Under the pieces are notes generated by a model. The model saw only the letters and a list, made by a program, of their open reading frames with translations, was not told the origin of the DNA and did no database searches. From NCBI RefSeq assembly GCF_014854695.1, contig NZ_CP027557.1, forward strand, positions 3,286,001 to 3,350,000: DNA of 64,000 nucleotides. Direction: 5' to 3'. A program made the translations under genes and the position numbers. This DNA comes from Rhodococcus rhodochrous (GTDB lineage Bacteria > Actinomycetota > Actinomycetes > Mycobacteriales > Mycobacteriaceae). Below are positions 31,559-40,159 of this stretch, piece by piece (the first letter of the stretch is position 1; the number at the start of each line of letters is the position of its first letter).

Positions 31559-33466
31559 TCAATCGACCTGGAGGATCAACTTGCTCTCCGGTTCGGCCGA
31601 CAGCGGCACGCCGTCGCGCTGCAGCAACCACGACGCGATGTTGCGGAACAGCGGCGCAGCCGATTGGCCGCCGCTGCCATCGGAGCTGCGGGTCGGGGCG
31701 TCGAGCATGATGCCCACGACGTAGCGCGGATCGTCGGACGGTGCGATGCCGGCGAAGGTGATCCAGTAGTCGGAGTTCGAGTAGCACTTGCAGTTCTGGT
31801 CGATCTGCTGGGCGGTACCCGTCTTGCCCGAGATCTGATAGCCCTCGATGGCGGCGCCCGCACCGGTGCCCTGCTGGTTGCCGGTGTCGGACTGGACGAC
31901 GGAGCGGAACATGTCGCGCACCGTCGCGGCGGTCTGCGGGCTCACCACCCGCACCGGATCGGGGCGGGGCGTCTCGGTGCGCGTGCCGTCCGGCGCGACG
32001 GTCGCACGCACGACCCGCGGCGGGACACGCTCGCCGTCGTTCGCGATGGTCTGGTAGATCGCGGTCATCTGCAGCAGCGTCATCGACAGACCCTGGCCGA
32101 TGGGGAGGTTCGCGAAGGTGCCGCCCGACCACTGCTCCCGGCTGGGCAGCAGACCCGCCGACTCGCCGGGCAGGCCGACATCGGTGCGCTGACCGAGACC
32201 GAACAGTCGCAGCATCTCGGCGAAGCGGTCCTCACCGATCCGCTCCGCGAGCATGAGGGTGCCGACGTTCGACGACTTCCCGAACACACCCGTCGTGGTG
32301 TACGGCACGACCCCGTGATCCCAGGCGTCCTTGACGGTCGCGCCGGCCATGGTGATCGTGCCGGGGACCTGCAGGACCTCGTCCGGGCGGGTCAGACCGT
32401 CCTCGATCGCCGCGGCCGCGGTGATGATCTTGTTCACGGATCCGGGCTCGAACGGCGAACTGACCGCGAGATTGCCCTGTTCGGCGTCGGGCGGGTTGTT
32501 CGCGACACCGATCGACGGGTCGAAGGTGCTGTCATTCGACATGGCGAGCACTTCGCCGGTGTGCGCGTCGAGCACCACCGCGGAGGCGTTCTTCGCCCCG
32601 GACAGGTCCTTCGCGCGCTGCACCTCCTGCTGCACGTGGTACTGCAGGTCGTTGTCGATCGTGAGCTCGACGGAGGAACCGTCGACGGCGGGCTGACGGT
32701 CGCGCCAGCTGCCCGGGATGACGGCGCCGTCGGACCCGCGGTCGTAGGTGGACGAACCGTCGGTACCCGCCAGCACGGCATCCATCGACGCTTCGAGCCC
32801 GATCAGGCCGTGGCCGTCCCAGCCGGTCGCGCCGACGAGATTGGCGGCGAGCGACCCGCCCGGATACAGACGGATGTCCTGACGCTCGGTGCCGACCTTG
32901 TCGTACTCGTCGACGATCTCCGCCGCGACCCCCGGATCGACGCCGCGGGCGAGGTAGACGAAGGTCTCGTCGCTCTCCAGCATCTCGAGCACGTCCTTCT
33001 CCGGCGCCGCAGCACCGAGCGCCTCGTGGACCGCCGACGCGACACCCTCGAGATATTCCGAGACCTCGGGCCGGGACGGATCCTTCGCGCGTTCCTCCTC
33101 GAGTTCCTTGCGCACCCGCACGGGTTGGAAGGTCAGCGCCTTCGCCTCCATGGTGTAGGCGAGCGGTTCGCCGTTGCGATCGGCGATGGTGCCGCGGGTC
33201 GCGGGTTCGACGAGTCGGGTGGTGCGCTGGCTGGCCGCTTCGGCGGACAGGGTGGGGGCCTGGACGAGCTGCACGGACAGCAACTGGGCGACGGCTACGC
33301 CCAGAACGCCGAACATGCCGATCCGGCCCCACTTGCTGCGGAACGCGAAACTCGTCCGGTCGCGCTGCTTGCGATCGCGCGGCGCGGGCATTCGAGCCCG
33401 GCCGCCGCGCGTCGCCGGAGTGGAACGTCGCTGCGGTGCACGCCGAGGGGTGGAGCGGTTGTTCAC
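31559..33466 (-). CDS. pbpB: Septal transpeptidase, penicillin-binding protein PbpB (FtsI)
   Basis: 635 residues. Class B penicillin-binding protein that crosslinks peptidoglycan at the septum with FtsW. A basic cytoplasmic N-terminus precedes one membrane segment (MFGVLGVAVAQLLSVQLVQA, around residues 50-70) and the dimerisation domain. Transpeptidase motifs follow: the SxxK serine in EPGSVNK (about 343), SSN in KSSNVG (about 397) and KTG in SGKTGTAQQ (about 545). The pair of cysteines in NCKCYSN near the KTG motif is seen in other actinobacterial PbpB. The GTG start overlaps ftsL by 4 nt. Confidence 0.97.
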   Translation of the reverse strand: MNNRSTPRRAPQRRSTPATRGGRARMPAPRDRKQRDRTSFAFRSKWGRIGMFGVLGVAVAQLLSVQLVQAPTLSAEAASQRTTRLVEPATRGTIADRNGEPLAYTMEAKALTFQPVRVRKELEEERAKDPSRPEVSEYLEGVASAVHEALGAAAPEKDVLEMLESDETFVYLARGVDPGVAAEIVDEYDKVGTERQDIRLYPGGSLAANLVGATGWDGHGLIGLEASMDAVLAGTDGSSTYDRGSDGAVIPGSWRDRQPAVDGSSVELTIDNDLQYHVQQEVQRAKDLSGAKNASAVVLDAHTGEVLAMSNDSTFDPSIGVANNPPDAEQGNLAVSSPFEPGSVNKIITAAAAIEDGLTRPDEVLQVPGTITMAGATVKDAWDHGVVPYTTTGVFGKSSNVGTLMLAERIGEDRFAEMLRLFGLGQRTDVGLPGESAGLLPSREQWSGGTFANLPIGQGLSMTLLQMTAIYQTIANDGERVPPRVVRATVAPDGTRTETPRPDPVRVVSPQTAATVRDMFRSVVQSDTGNQQGTGAGAAIEGYQISGKTGTAQQIDQNCKCYSNSDYWITFAGIAPSDDPRYVVGIMLDAPTRSSDGSGGQSAAPLFRNIASWLLQRDGVPLSAEPESKLILQVD

Positions 33467-34311
33467 CGAGGCCCGCCCTCGGGTTCCGTCGGCACGGCCT
33501 GGACAGGTGCTTCGGGCGCCGCCTCACGGGGCGCTTCGGATTGCGGCAGTTCGCTCACGGGTACCGATTGTCCTGCCGCGGGCGGTACAGGTACGGCACC
33601 CTCGACGTCCGGCGTGGCGGCCGCGGGAGCCTCCGCCGCGGGTGCGGGCACGGGAGCCGGTGCCGGTTCCTCGCCCACCGGGCGGCCGTCGGCCGACGGC
33701 GCGGCCCGACGCGTGTCCTCGGTGTCGGTGCGCGGCCGGGGTTCCTCGCTCACGTCACCGAGCGGCCGCGGAGTCTCCGCCCCGGCGCTGCCGGCCAGCG
33801 GGGTCTGGACGCGGGCGTCCTCCCGGGCGGGCGGATCCAGCGGGACCGGCGGGGCACCCTGGGCCGGAACCGGATCGCCTACCACCTGCACCGAACCGTC
33901 CGGAGCGACGACGATCCGCGCGACCTGCCCCGTGGGGATCATCCCCAGTTCCGCCGCGGCGACCGCGAGCGCGGGAGCCGACTCGGCCGTGGCGACGTCG
34001 CGCTGGAGCACCGCGCGTTTCTGGGCGAGCTCCTCGTTGAGGGACCGCGCCGCGCTGAGCTCGTAGGAGTCCTCGGTCGCCCGGGTGGTCAGCAACAGCG
34101 TCACGGCCATGCCCACGCCCAGGAGCCCGATGATGGTGGCGACGAACGGGATCCGGGTGCGGACACGTCCGGTACCCGTCGTGCGCCCGCGAGTCTGCAC
34201 CTGTTCGACCCCGAGCTGCGCTGCGCGCTGCGACCGTCGCTGATAGGCACGCTGCGCTGCGGTCGATCGCCCCGGGTTCCGGCGCTGCGGGGGTGCCACC
34301 TGTACGGTCAT
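33463..34311 (-). CDS. ftsL: FtsL-like division protein with proline-rich tail (Rv2164c family)
   Basis: 282 residues, longer than classical FtsL (about 100) but typical of actinobacteria. A basic N-terminus precedes one membrane segment (PFVATIIGLLGVGMAVTLLL, about residues 55-74). A heptad-rich stretch (LSAARSLNEELAQKRAVLQR) would pair with FtsB/FtsQ, and the FtsL-like AELGMIPTGQVARIVV follows. The remaining 150 residues are Pro/Ala/Glu-rich and probably span the periplasm. It starts three bases after rsmH, whose last two codons plus stop (AGGAGGTAA) supply the ribosome site. Confidence 0.9.
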   Translation of the reverse strand: MTVQVAPPQRRNPGRSTAAQRAYQRRSQRAAQLGVEQVQTRGRTTGTGRVRTRIPFVATIIGLLGVGMAVTLLLTTRATEDSYELSAARSLNEELAQKRAVLQRDVATAESAPALAVAAAELGMIPTGQVARIVVAPDGSVQVVGDPVPAQGAPPVPLDPPAREDARVQTPLAGSAGAETPRPLGDVSEEPRPRTDTEDTRRAAPSADGRPVGEEPAPAPVPAPAAEAPAAATPDVEGAVPVPPAAGQSVPVSELPQSEAPREAAPEAPVQAVPTEPEGGPR

Positions 34312-34314
34312 CGG

Positions 34315-35355
34315 TTACCTCCTGGCGATTCGTTCTGCAGCACGCAGGCGGACGGGCGCCGAACGTGGGTTGGCCTCGATCTCGTCGTCCGTCGCCCGCT
34401 CCGCACCGCGGGTGAGGATGCGCAGTTCCGGTCCCATCCCGGGCAGTTCGACCGGAAGCCCTTCGGGACTGCGGGACTTCGCACGCGGAGTCAGTTCCTG
34501 CTTGACGACCTTGTCCTCGAGCGACTGGTAGGACATGAAGACGATCCGGCCGCCCACCGCGAGAGCGTCGAGAGCGTCGGGGATCGCGTTGCGCAACGAG
34601 TCGAGCTCCGCGTTGACCTCGACCCGCAACGCCTGGAAGGTGCGCTTGGCCGGGTGACCACCGGTACGGCGGGTCGCGGCCGGGATCGTGCGGTACAGCA
34701 GTTCGACGAGTTCGCCGCTCGTCCGGAACGGGGTCTTGGCCCGGGTCCGCACGATCTCGGAGGCGATCTTGCCGGCGAAACGCTCCTCGCCGTAGGTGCT
34801 CAGGATGCGGGCGAGGTCGCCGTGACTGTAGGTGTTGAGGACATCGGCCGCGGTGATGCCGGTGGTGGCATCCATCCGCATGTCGAGCGGGGCGTCCTTG
34901 GAATAGGCGAAGCCGCGCTCCGCCTCGTCGAGTTGCATCGAGGACACGCCGAGATCGAACAGGGCGGCGTGGACCGAGCCGTACCGGTCGAGGCCGACGC
35001 TCTCGAGCGCGTCGGCGATCCCGTCGTAGCGGGTGTGGACGAAGTCGGTGCGGTCGGAGAACCGTGCGAGTCGCTCGCGGGCGATCGCCAGTGCGTCGGT
35101 ATCGCGGTCGAGGCCGACGAGCCGCAGCTTCGGGTAGATCGTCAGGAAGTGTTCGGAGTGCCCACCGAGACCGAGGGTCGCGTCGACGTAGACCGCGCCC
35201 TCGCCGTCGGGACCGACGCTCTCGATGGCCGGACCGAGAAGGTCGACGGCGCGCTGGAGCATGACGGGCACGTGGCCGAATTCCGCCGCAGATGTCACAT
35301 CGACACCGGTGGCCTCATCCGTACCATCGACGGATTCGCGCTCGCCGTCCACCAT
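34315..35355 (-). CDS. rsmH: 16S rRNA (cytosine-1402-N4)-methyltransferase
   Basis: 346 residues from ATG 35355, which has GGAGGA just upstream. RsmH (MraW) methylates C1402 in the ribosomal P-site with S-adenosylmethionine. The family start [13 protein letters not shown], the SAM motif [37 protein letters not shown], and the C-terminal [19 protein letters not shown] are present. A further in-frame extension exists upstream but would overlap the structured RNA leader and has no family match. Confidence 0.96.
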   Translation of the reverse strand: MVDGERESVDGTDEATGVDVTSAAEFGHVPVMLQRAVDLLGPAIESVGPDGEGAVYVDATLGLGGHSEHFLTIYPKLRLVGLDRDTDALAIARERLARFSDRTDFVHTRYDGIADALESVGLDRYGSVHAALFDLGVSSMQLDEAERGFAYSKDAPLDMRMDATTGITAADVLNTYSHGDLARILSTYGEERFAGKIASEIVRTRAKTPFRTSGELVELLYRTIPAATRRTGGHPAKRTFQALRVEVNAELDSLRNAIPDALDALAVGGRIVFMSYQSLEDKVVKQELTPRAKSRSPEGLPVELPGMGPELRILTRGAERATDDEIEANPRSAPVRLRAAERIARR

Positions 35356-35499
35356 GTGTCCTCCGGAATCCTGCTCGGGCCGCTTACGGTCTGTGGGGTA
35401 CTCGTCGGGTGGACGGTGGTGTGCCTCGTGCCTGCCTGTCGCTCGTCTCGATACCGTGCTCGCCGCCACGGGGGTGGATACGGAAGACGGCGAATGCCT

Positions 35500-35600
35500 C
35501 GAGGTCTCTGTCCGAGTCCGAAGAGACCTGACGCCGGGGAAGTGCGTCAGGGCCCTCCGGTCCGTACCTGGCGCTGGGGAAGTGCGTCAGGGCCGGCACA
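35500..35600 (-). ncRNA. mraW-type structured RNA between mraZ and rsmH
   Basis: The minus strand of the 290-nt gap holds two hairpins 40 nt apart with the same loop ACTTCCCC. Hairpin 1 is 35567-35591 (stem CCTGACGC with GCGCCAGG, one mismatch). Hairpin 2 is 35527-35551 (stem CCTGACGC with GCGTCAGG, perfect). A third stem (AGGTCTCT / AGAGACCT, 35502-35529) shares three bases with the 3' arm of hairpin 2 and so competes with it. Position and repeated C-rich loops match what I recall of the mraW RNA motif of Actinomycetales. Confidence 0.75.
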
Positions 35601-35645
35601 TCGGGCAGAGGCCTCGCGGCACTCGCCGCGCAGCCCGAGCCGTAG

Positions 35646-36077
35646 TTACAAGATGTCGTGTAGTGCTTCGTCTCTCGCTTCCGAGAAGTCTTCTTCGTGC
35701 TCGGCGAGGTAGGTCTCCCATGCCGTCGCGTCCCAGATCTCGAGGTACCTGACCGAACCGATCACCACGCAGTCCTTGGTGAGACCGGCGTACTTGCGGT
35801 GGGCCGACGACAGCGTGATCCGGCCTTGTGAGTCGGGTCGCTGCTCCTCCGTCCCCGATGCGAGACTCCGCAGGAACGCACGTGCCTGAGGGTTGCTCCG
35901 TGAGGCACTCGCGGCGCGTTCGGCCAGAGCGGCGAACTCGTCGCGAGGGAACACGGTGAGGCTGTGATCCTGCCCCTTCGTGATCATCAACCCTCCCGCC
36001 AGCTCGTCTCGGTACTTCGCCGGCAGCGTGAGCCGGCCCTTGTCGTCCAACTTCGGGGTGTAGGTACCGAGGAACAC
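35646..36077 (-). CDS. mraZ: Transcriptional regulator MraZ
   Basis: 143 residues, the standard MraZ length. A ring-forming AbrB-fold DNA-binding protein that controls the division and cell wall operon, including its own promoter. Two tandem MraZ repeats are visible: [20 protein letters not shown] (residues 2-21) and [20 protein letters not shown] (about residues 80-100). The GTG at 36077 follows GGGGAGG and gives the conserved start. Three MraZ-type operator repeats lie 60 bp upstream. Confidence 0.97.
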   Translation of the reverse strand: MFLGTYTPKLDDKGRLTLPAKYRDELAGGLMITKGQDHSLTVFPRDEFAALAERAASASRSNPQARAFLRSLASGTEEQRPDSQGRITLSSAHRKYAGLTKDCVVIGSVRYLEIWDATAWETYLAEHEEDFSEARDEALHDIL

Positions 36078-36137
36078 TCGGCGCCTCCCCGCTGCCGGAC
36101 GGATGCTTCGCGCGACAGGACACCTTGTCCCGCCGCG

Positions 36138-36163
36138 CCCCACATTACCCCACTTTGCCCCAC
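36138..36163 (-). promoter_or_regulatory. MraZ operator, three GTGGGG repeats
   Basis: On the minus strand GTGGGG occurs at 36158-36163, 36148-36153 and 36138-36143, exactly 10 bp apart. This is the spacing known for MraZ boxes (TGGGN repeats one helical turn apart). The repeats overlap a plausible promoter: TTTCCG, 16 bp, TAATGT (36142-36147). MraZ binding would therefore block RNA polymerase. Confidence 0.85.
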
Positions 36164-36183
36164 CGGAAACGGATTACTGCCGC

Positions 36184-36459
36184 CCGGTCACGCGTGTTGT
36201 CGTCACATTCCCAGCTCAGAGCAGGTGGCGGAAAATGGGGACACGCGCTCGCGTGACGACGATGGATCCACCGCTGTCTGCACCCCGACGATCCGCCCCA
36301 CCGGCGGAGCGAGGCGCGAGCAATCGGCGACCAGGGAAAACACTGCGGTCGGGGCCGAGGTGGGAGGCGGTGGGAAGACGGGGATCGCGCGAGTGGGGCG
36401 CGGTGGTGGAGGGACAGAGGGGCGGACGACGCCGGGTCGGTGAAAGGTCCGCAGACGAA
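36184..36459. other. Non-coding interval upstream of mraZ, G-rich on the plus strand
   Basis: No credible gene is seen in this gap of about 330 bp between the mraZ promoter and the terminator of the DUF3040 gene. Open frames here lack ribosome sites and family content. The plus strand carries six runs of three or more G between 36362 and 36422, enough for a G-quadruplex. Confidence 0.5.
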
Positions 36460-36495
36460 CGACGACGGCGCGACCCGTGGGTCGCGCCGTCGTCG
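36460..36495 (-). terminator. Terminator after the DUF3040 gene
   Basis: A perfect 17-bp inverted repeat (arms 36460-36476 and 36479-36495) lies about 23 bp beyond the stop codon at 36518. The stem is GC-rich with a minimal loop and no U-tract. Confidence 0.65.
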
Positions 36496-36517
36496 ATACA
36501 CCTGATGGTCGAGGAGG

Positions 36518-36937
36518 TCAATCCTGCTCGAAACGCCTCCGGAACCGCTCTTCCATGCGGTTGGTGAAGCCACCACCCGAGGACTTCTTGCCGCCGCGGG
36601 AACTTCGACCGGTCTTTCCGGAACCGGAACTACCGCCCGTCGCTCCGGGAGTCGACGGCCGACGACCGCCGAGGAGCAACAGGACTCCGGCGGCGAACAT
36701 CACGAGGAACCCGAGCAGACTGATGATCGGGAAGCCGCCCGGCTTGAGCGGCAGGGCAACGCCGGCGATCAACAGCGTCAGGCCCAACACGAACAAGGCG
36801 CCGGCCTGTAGCCGCCGCCGGTTCGACGCCATCCCCAACCGGCTGCCACGCACGGTCGAGGCGAACTTGGGATCCTCAGCATAGAGCGCGCTCTCGATCT
36901 GATCGAGCATGCGCTGCTCGTGCTCGGAGAGTGGCAC
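36518..36937 (-). CDS. DUF3040 domain membrane protein
   Basis: 139 residues, homologous to mycobacterial Rv2169c, which also lies beside mraZ. The N-terminal MPLSEHEQRMLDQIESALYA is the DUF3040 signature. Two membrane segments follow (LFVLGLTLLIAGVALPL and ISLLGFLVMFAAGVLLLLGG), then a Gly/Ser/Arg-rich tail. The function is unknown. The GTG at 36937 has GGGGGAGG upstream. Confidence 0.9.
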   Translation of the reverse strand: MPLSEHEQRMLDQIESALYAEDPKFASTVRGSRLGMASNRRRLQAGALFVLGLTLLIAGVALPLKPGGFPIISLLGFLVMFAAGVLLLLGGRRPSTPGATGGSSGSGKTGRSSRGGKKSSGGGFTNRMEERFRRRFEQD

Positions 36938-37110
36938 GGTACCTCCCCCGGCACTAAACGGTGGCCACCGGATCCGTGGGGCGAATCCGGCGGGGGGCCG
37001 TCCGTACGGCCGCCTGAGTCAATAATACGAGCAGATGTCGCTGTGGACCACAAACTCCACACGTGAGTTCGATCCCCTCTTCGGCGAAGGCCCTCGTGAA
37101 GAGGCGAAAG

Positions 37111-37596
37111 TCACCCACCCACACCGACCTCCGGTTCTGCTTCGGCGTCGAGATAACCCTCCACGTCGTGCAGGAAGTGGCCCACCTCGTCGTAGAACGC
37201 ACCGGATTCGTCGGCACCCACCGCCTGCGCGACCCCCGCCTCGACCGCGGTGCGAGTGGCGGAGCGATCGGCGAAGTAGTCGGCCCACACGGCGAAGGAG
37301 TCGTCGGCACGCGCCATGAGTGCCCATGCGTTGCGCGTGGCGGGGCGGCGGGGCCGGATCCCGGAACGCAGCTCCGCGGCGGCGACCACCGCACCGGCAC
37401 CGCGCAGCGCCGCCAGATAGGCGAGACGGAACCGCTCGCCCGGATCGCCGGCACCGGCGGCAGCCGAGAGCAGATCGTCGGCCTTGCGCAGCAACGTCGC
37501 CGCGCGCGCCGAGGTGGCATGGTCGATGCATACGGACGGCCCGAGCGTGGGAGACGTTCGGCGCGGGCCTCGACTCGCGACCTGACCGTTGGCCAT
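37111..37596 (-). CDS. SAV_6107-family HEPN domain protein
   Basis: 161 residues. After a basic 25-residue N-terminus, the body is all-helical (SARAATLLRKADDLLSAAAG, FRLAYLAALRGAGAVVAAAE, FYDEVGHFLHDVEGYLDAEA), matching the actinobacterial SAV_6107 HEPN family. Many HEPN proteins are RNases or toxin partners, but I do not see the R-x(4-6)-H active motif, so a non-catalytic role is likely. The ATG at 37596 follows GGAGGTGCGTGAAC; an in-frame GTG two codons earlier is possible. A perfect LexA box and a long hairpin lie upstream. Confidence 0.8.
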   Translation of the reverse strand: MANGQVASRGPRRTSPTLGPSVCIDHATSARAATLLRKADDLLSAAAGAGDPGERFRLAYLAALRGAGAVVAAAELRSGIRPRRPATRNAWALMARADDSFAVWADYFADRSATRTAVEAGVAQAVGADESGAFYDEVGHFLHDVEGYLDAEAEPEVGVGG

Positions 37597-37734
37597 GTTC
37601 ACGCACCTCCTCGGCGTGGTCTCACCACTCGTTACAACGAGCGGTATCCGGTGGCATTCCCGCCGAAACGCCGAGGAACGGAGATCACTGTCCTCGAGTG
37701 AGGCCCGACACGGACGCCGAGCGGGAGACCCCAG

Positions 37735-37779
37735 GGTGATCCGGGGATGTTCGCTTCCCTCGAACATCCCCGGATCACC
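37735..37779. repeat. 19-bp perfect inverted repeat in the HEPN/GNAT intergenic region
   Basis: Arms at 37735-37753 and 37761-37779 (7-nt loop) are exact complements over 19 bp. It lies between the LexA box and the HEPN gene, so it would form a stable hairpin at the 5' end of that message, or act as a terminator for rightward transcription. Confidence 0.8.
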
Positions 37780-37783
37780 GGTA

Positions 37784-37799
37784 TCGAACATGCGTTCGA
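37784..37799. promoter_or_regulatory. LexA (SOS) box
   Basis: TCGAACATGCGTTCGA has the perfect 6-bp half-sites of the actinobacterial SOS box TCGAAC-N4-GTTCGA. On the minus strand it lies within a possible promoter (TTGAAT, 17 bp, GATACC) pointing at the HEPN gene. It is 120 bp before the divergent GNAT gene. Confidence 0.75.
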
Positions 37800-37919
37800 C
37801 GTATTCAATATAGCTGGACCCACCGACAACCCGTCAAGAGAAAGTGGCCACGTCATCCCGAACGATCAGCGAGACCCGAGCACCTCCGACGCACCGCGAG
37901 CCACCCGAACGAGTCACGC

Positions 37920-38567
37920 ATGACCACCGATCCCTGCCAGGACGCCCCGATCCTCACCGAGCTCTCCCCCGCGGACTTCCGTGCGCGCCTGCCCGCGCTG
38001 CTGACCGTCTACGTCGCGGCGATGCGATATCCCCGAGGCACGGAGTACCACCGCGCGCCGATGTGGTCCGAGCATTCGGCCCGCGCGGGTTGGCAGGCGT
38101 TCGCCGCGAGCCTCCCCGAGGATCCGGACACCGTCGTCGGGATCGCGTACGGCTACCGGGGCGACACCCGCCAGTGGTGGAACCAGCAGGTGCGCGCCGG
38201 CATGCGTCATTCGGGACGGTCCCCCGAGGAGATCGATCGCGTCCTCTCCGACTACTTCGAGCTCACCGAACTGCACGTCCGACCCGACATGCAGGGACGC
38301 CGCATCGGTGAACTGCTCCTGTCGGCGCTGCTGCGGGAACGCAGCGAAGCGGCCGTACTGCTGTCGACACCCGAGGTGCCGGGCGAGGACAACCGGGCGT
38401 GGCGGCTGTACCGTCGGTTCGGATTCCAGGACGTCGTCCGCCGGTTCGTCTTCACCGGCGACGCCCGCCCGTTCGCGGTCCTCGGCAGGAGCCTGCCCCT
38501 CGAGCCGGACCTCGTTCCGCACCACCATCACACGACCGACGATCCGGACGGAAGCGGTACCCCATGA
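37920..38567 (+). CDS. GNAT family N-acetyltransferase (Rv2170-like)
   Basis: 215 residues. The acetyl-CoA site is visible in FELTELHVRPDMQGRRIGEL, with the GNAT motif Q-x-x-x-I-G, and the C-terminal motif B region RAWRLYRRFGFQDVVRRF. The mycobacterial homolog Rv2170 has been described as a lysine acetyltransferase; the substrate here is unproven. The N-terminal 100 residues are family-specific. The stop codon overlaps the crtO start as ATGA, so it is translationally coupled to carotenoid genes. No strong ribosome site is visible before the ATG. Confidence 0.88.
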   Translation: MTTDPCQDAPILTELSPADFRARLPALLTVYVAAMRYPRGTEYHRAPMWSEHSARAGWQAFAASLPEDPDTVVGIAYGYRGDTRQWWNQQVRAGMRHSGRSPEEIDRVLSDYFELTELHVRPDMQGRRIGELLLSALLRERSEAAVLLSTPEVPGEDNRAWRLYRRFGFQDVVRRFVFTGDARPFAVLGRSLPLEPDLVPHHHHTTDDPDGSGTP

Positions 38568-40159
38568 ACTCCACACTCGACGTCGTCATCGTGGGCTCGG
38601 GCCACAACGCGCTGGTCGCGGCGTGTTATCTCGCCCGCGACGGATGGTCGGTGGAGGTCCTCGAACGCGACACCGTGCCGGGCGGCGCCGTCTCCACCGT
38701 CGAACGTTTCCCCGGATATGCCGTCGACCGCGGCTCCTCGGCGCACATCATGGTGCGCCATTCCGGGATCGTCGAGGAACTCGATCTCGCCGCCCACGGC
38801 CTGCGCTACATCGACTGCGACCCGTGGGCGTACGCGCCACCGCCGGCGGACTCCGACCGTCCCGGCATCGTCTTCCACCGCGATCTCGACCGGACCTGCG
38901 CCTCCGTCGAGGCCGCCTGCGGACGCCGCGAGGCCGACGCGTACCGCCGCTTCGTGCAGGACTGGGGCCCGCGCAGCGCGGCGGTGATGAAGTCGTTCAC
39001 CCATCCCCCGACCGGACGGCACCTGCTGTCCTCGTTCTGGGGACTCGACGCGGGTGAGGGCGGCAGCGCCCTGTCCCGCCGGTTCCTCACCACCGGCGAC
39101 AGCCTGCTCGACGAGTACTTCGACGACGAACCCCTGAAGGCGGCCCTCGCCTGGTTCGGCGCGCAATCCGGCCCGCCCATGTCCGAACCCGGCACCGCGG
39201 CGATGGTGGGCTTCGCGGCCCTCATGCACACCCTGCCCCCGGGTCGTGCGATCGGCGGGAGCGGCGCACTCACCCAGGCCCTGCTGTCTCGGCTGCGGTC
39301 CGACGGCGGCACGGTGACCTGCGGCGACGCCGCCACCGAGATCCGCCGGACCGGCGACCTGTGGACCGTGCGCACCGAATCGGGACGCACGGTGCAGGCC
39401 CGCAGAGTCGTCGCCGGATGCCACGTGCTGACCACGCTGGATCTGCTCGACCGCGGCGGATACGACCGCGACCGGCTCGAGGGCTGGCGTCGCAGCATGC
39501 GGGTCGGCCCGGGCATCGGCATGGTCCTGCGCCTCGGCACCGACTCGCTGCCCCGCTACCGCGGCTGCGACGAGCCCGAACTGACGACCTCCGGTCTGCA
39601 ACTGCTCGTCGACGACCGCGCCCACCTGCGCGCCGCGCACGGTGCCGCGATGGCGGGAGACCTGCCGCCGCGACCGGCAGTCCTCGCGATGAGCTTCTCC
39701 GCCCTCGACCCGACGATCGCACCCGACGGCAAGCACCAGATCACGCTGTGGTCCCAGTGGCATCCGTACGCGCTGCGCGGCGGACGTCGCTGGGCGGACA
39801 TCGCCGGCGCCGAGACCGACCGCATCCTCGCCGAGATGGAGACGCGCTCTCCCGGCTTCACCGCGAGCGTGGAGCACTGCCACGTGCAGACCCCCGCGGA
39901 CATCGAGAGCGAACTCGGCCTGCTCGGCGGGAACGTCATGCACGTGGAGATGTCGCTGGACCAGATGTTCCTGTGGCGCCCGCTGCCGGAGCTGTCCGGT
40001 TACCGGGTGCCCGACGCGCCCGGCGTCTACCTCACCGGCGCCTCCACCCATCCCGGCGGTGGTGTCTCCGGTGCGAGCGGACGCAACGCCGCCCGGGTCG
40101 CCCTCGCCGACGCCAAGGGAAGCCTCGTCGACCGCGTGAAGGGCTGGGTGTCGCGGTGA
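38564..40159 (+). CDS. crtO: Beta-carotene ketolase, CrtO type
   Basis: 531 residues, the length of Rhodococcus CrtO (about 532), which introduces 4-keto groups into beta- or gamma-carotene rings. It belongs to the CrtI-like flavoprotein family. The FAD-binding dinucleotide fold is at the N-terminus (LDVVIVGSGHNALVAACYLA, then ERFPGYAVDRGSSAH) and the FAD C-terminal block is YLTGASTHPGGGVSGASGRN. The sequence recalls R. erythropolis CrtO along its length, including SGPPMSEPGTA and GGNVMHVEMSLDQM. ATG 38564 overlaps the GNAT stop codon by 4 nt. Confidence 0.92.
   Translation: MNSTLDVVIVGSGHNALVAACYLARDGWSVEVLERDTVPGGAVSTVERFPGYAVDRGSSAHIMVRHSGIVEELDLAAHGLRYIDCDPWAYAPPPADSDRPGIVFHRDLDRTCASVEAACGRREADAYRRFVQDWGPRSAAVMKSFTHPPTGRHLLSSFWGLDAGEGGSALSRRFLTTGDSLLDEYFDDEPLKAALAWFGAQSGPPMSEPGTAAMVGFAALMHTLPPGRAIGGSGALTQALLSRLRSDGGTVTCGDAATEIRRTGDLWTVRTESGRTVQARRVVAGCHVLTTLDLLDRGGYDRDRLEGWRRSMRVGPGIGMVLRLGTDSLPRYRGCDEPELTTSGLQLLVDDRAHLRAAHGAAMAGDLPPRPAVLAMSFSALDPTIAPDGKHQITLWSQWHPYALRGGRRWADIAGAETDRILAEMETRSPGFTASVEHCHVQTPADIESELGLLGGNVMHVEMSLDQMFLWRPLPELSGYRVPDAPGVYLTGASTHPGGGVSGASGRNAARVALADAKGSLVDRVKGWVSR

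Larger units (their letters stand above)
37597..37919. other. Divergent intergenic region between the HEPN and GNAT genes
   Basis: A gap of about 320 bp with no coding sequence. It contains the 19-bp inverted repeat and LexA box described separately, and an AT-rich patch (GTATTCAATATAGC, 37801-37814) unlike the surrounding GC-rich DNA and likely to hold promoters for one or both genes. Confidence 0.6.

Noticed and set aside
36145-36576. Minus-strand frame in the gap between mraZ and DUF3040
   Set aside because: Crosses the terminator, low-complexity Arg/Ser/Pro content and no ribosome site.
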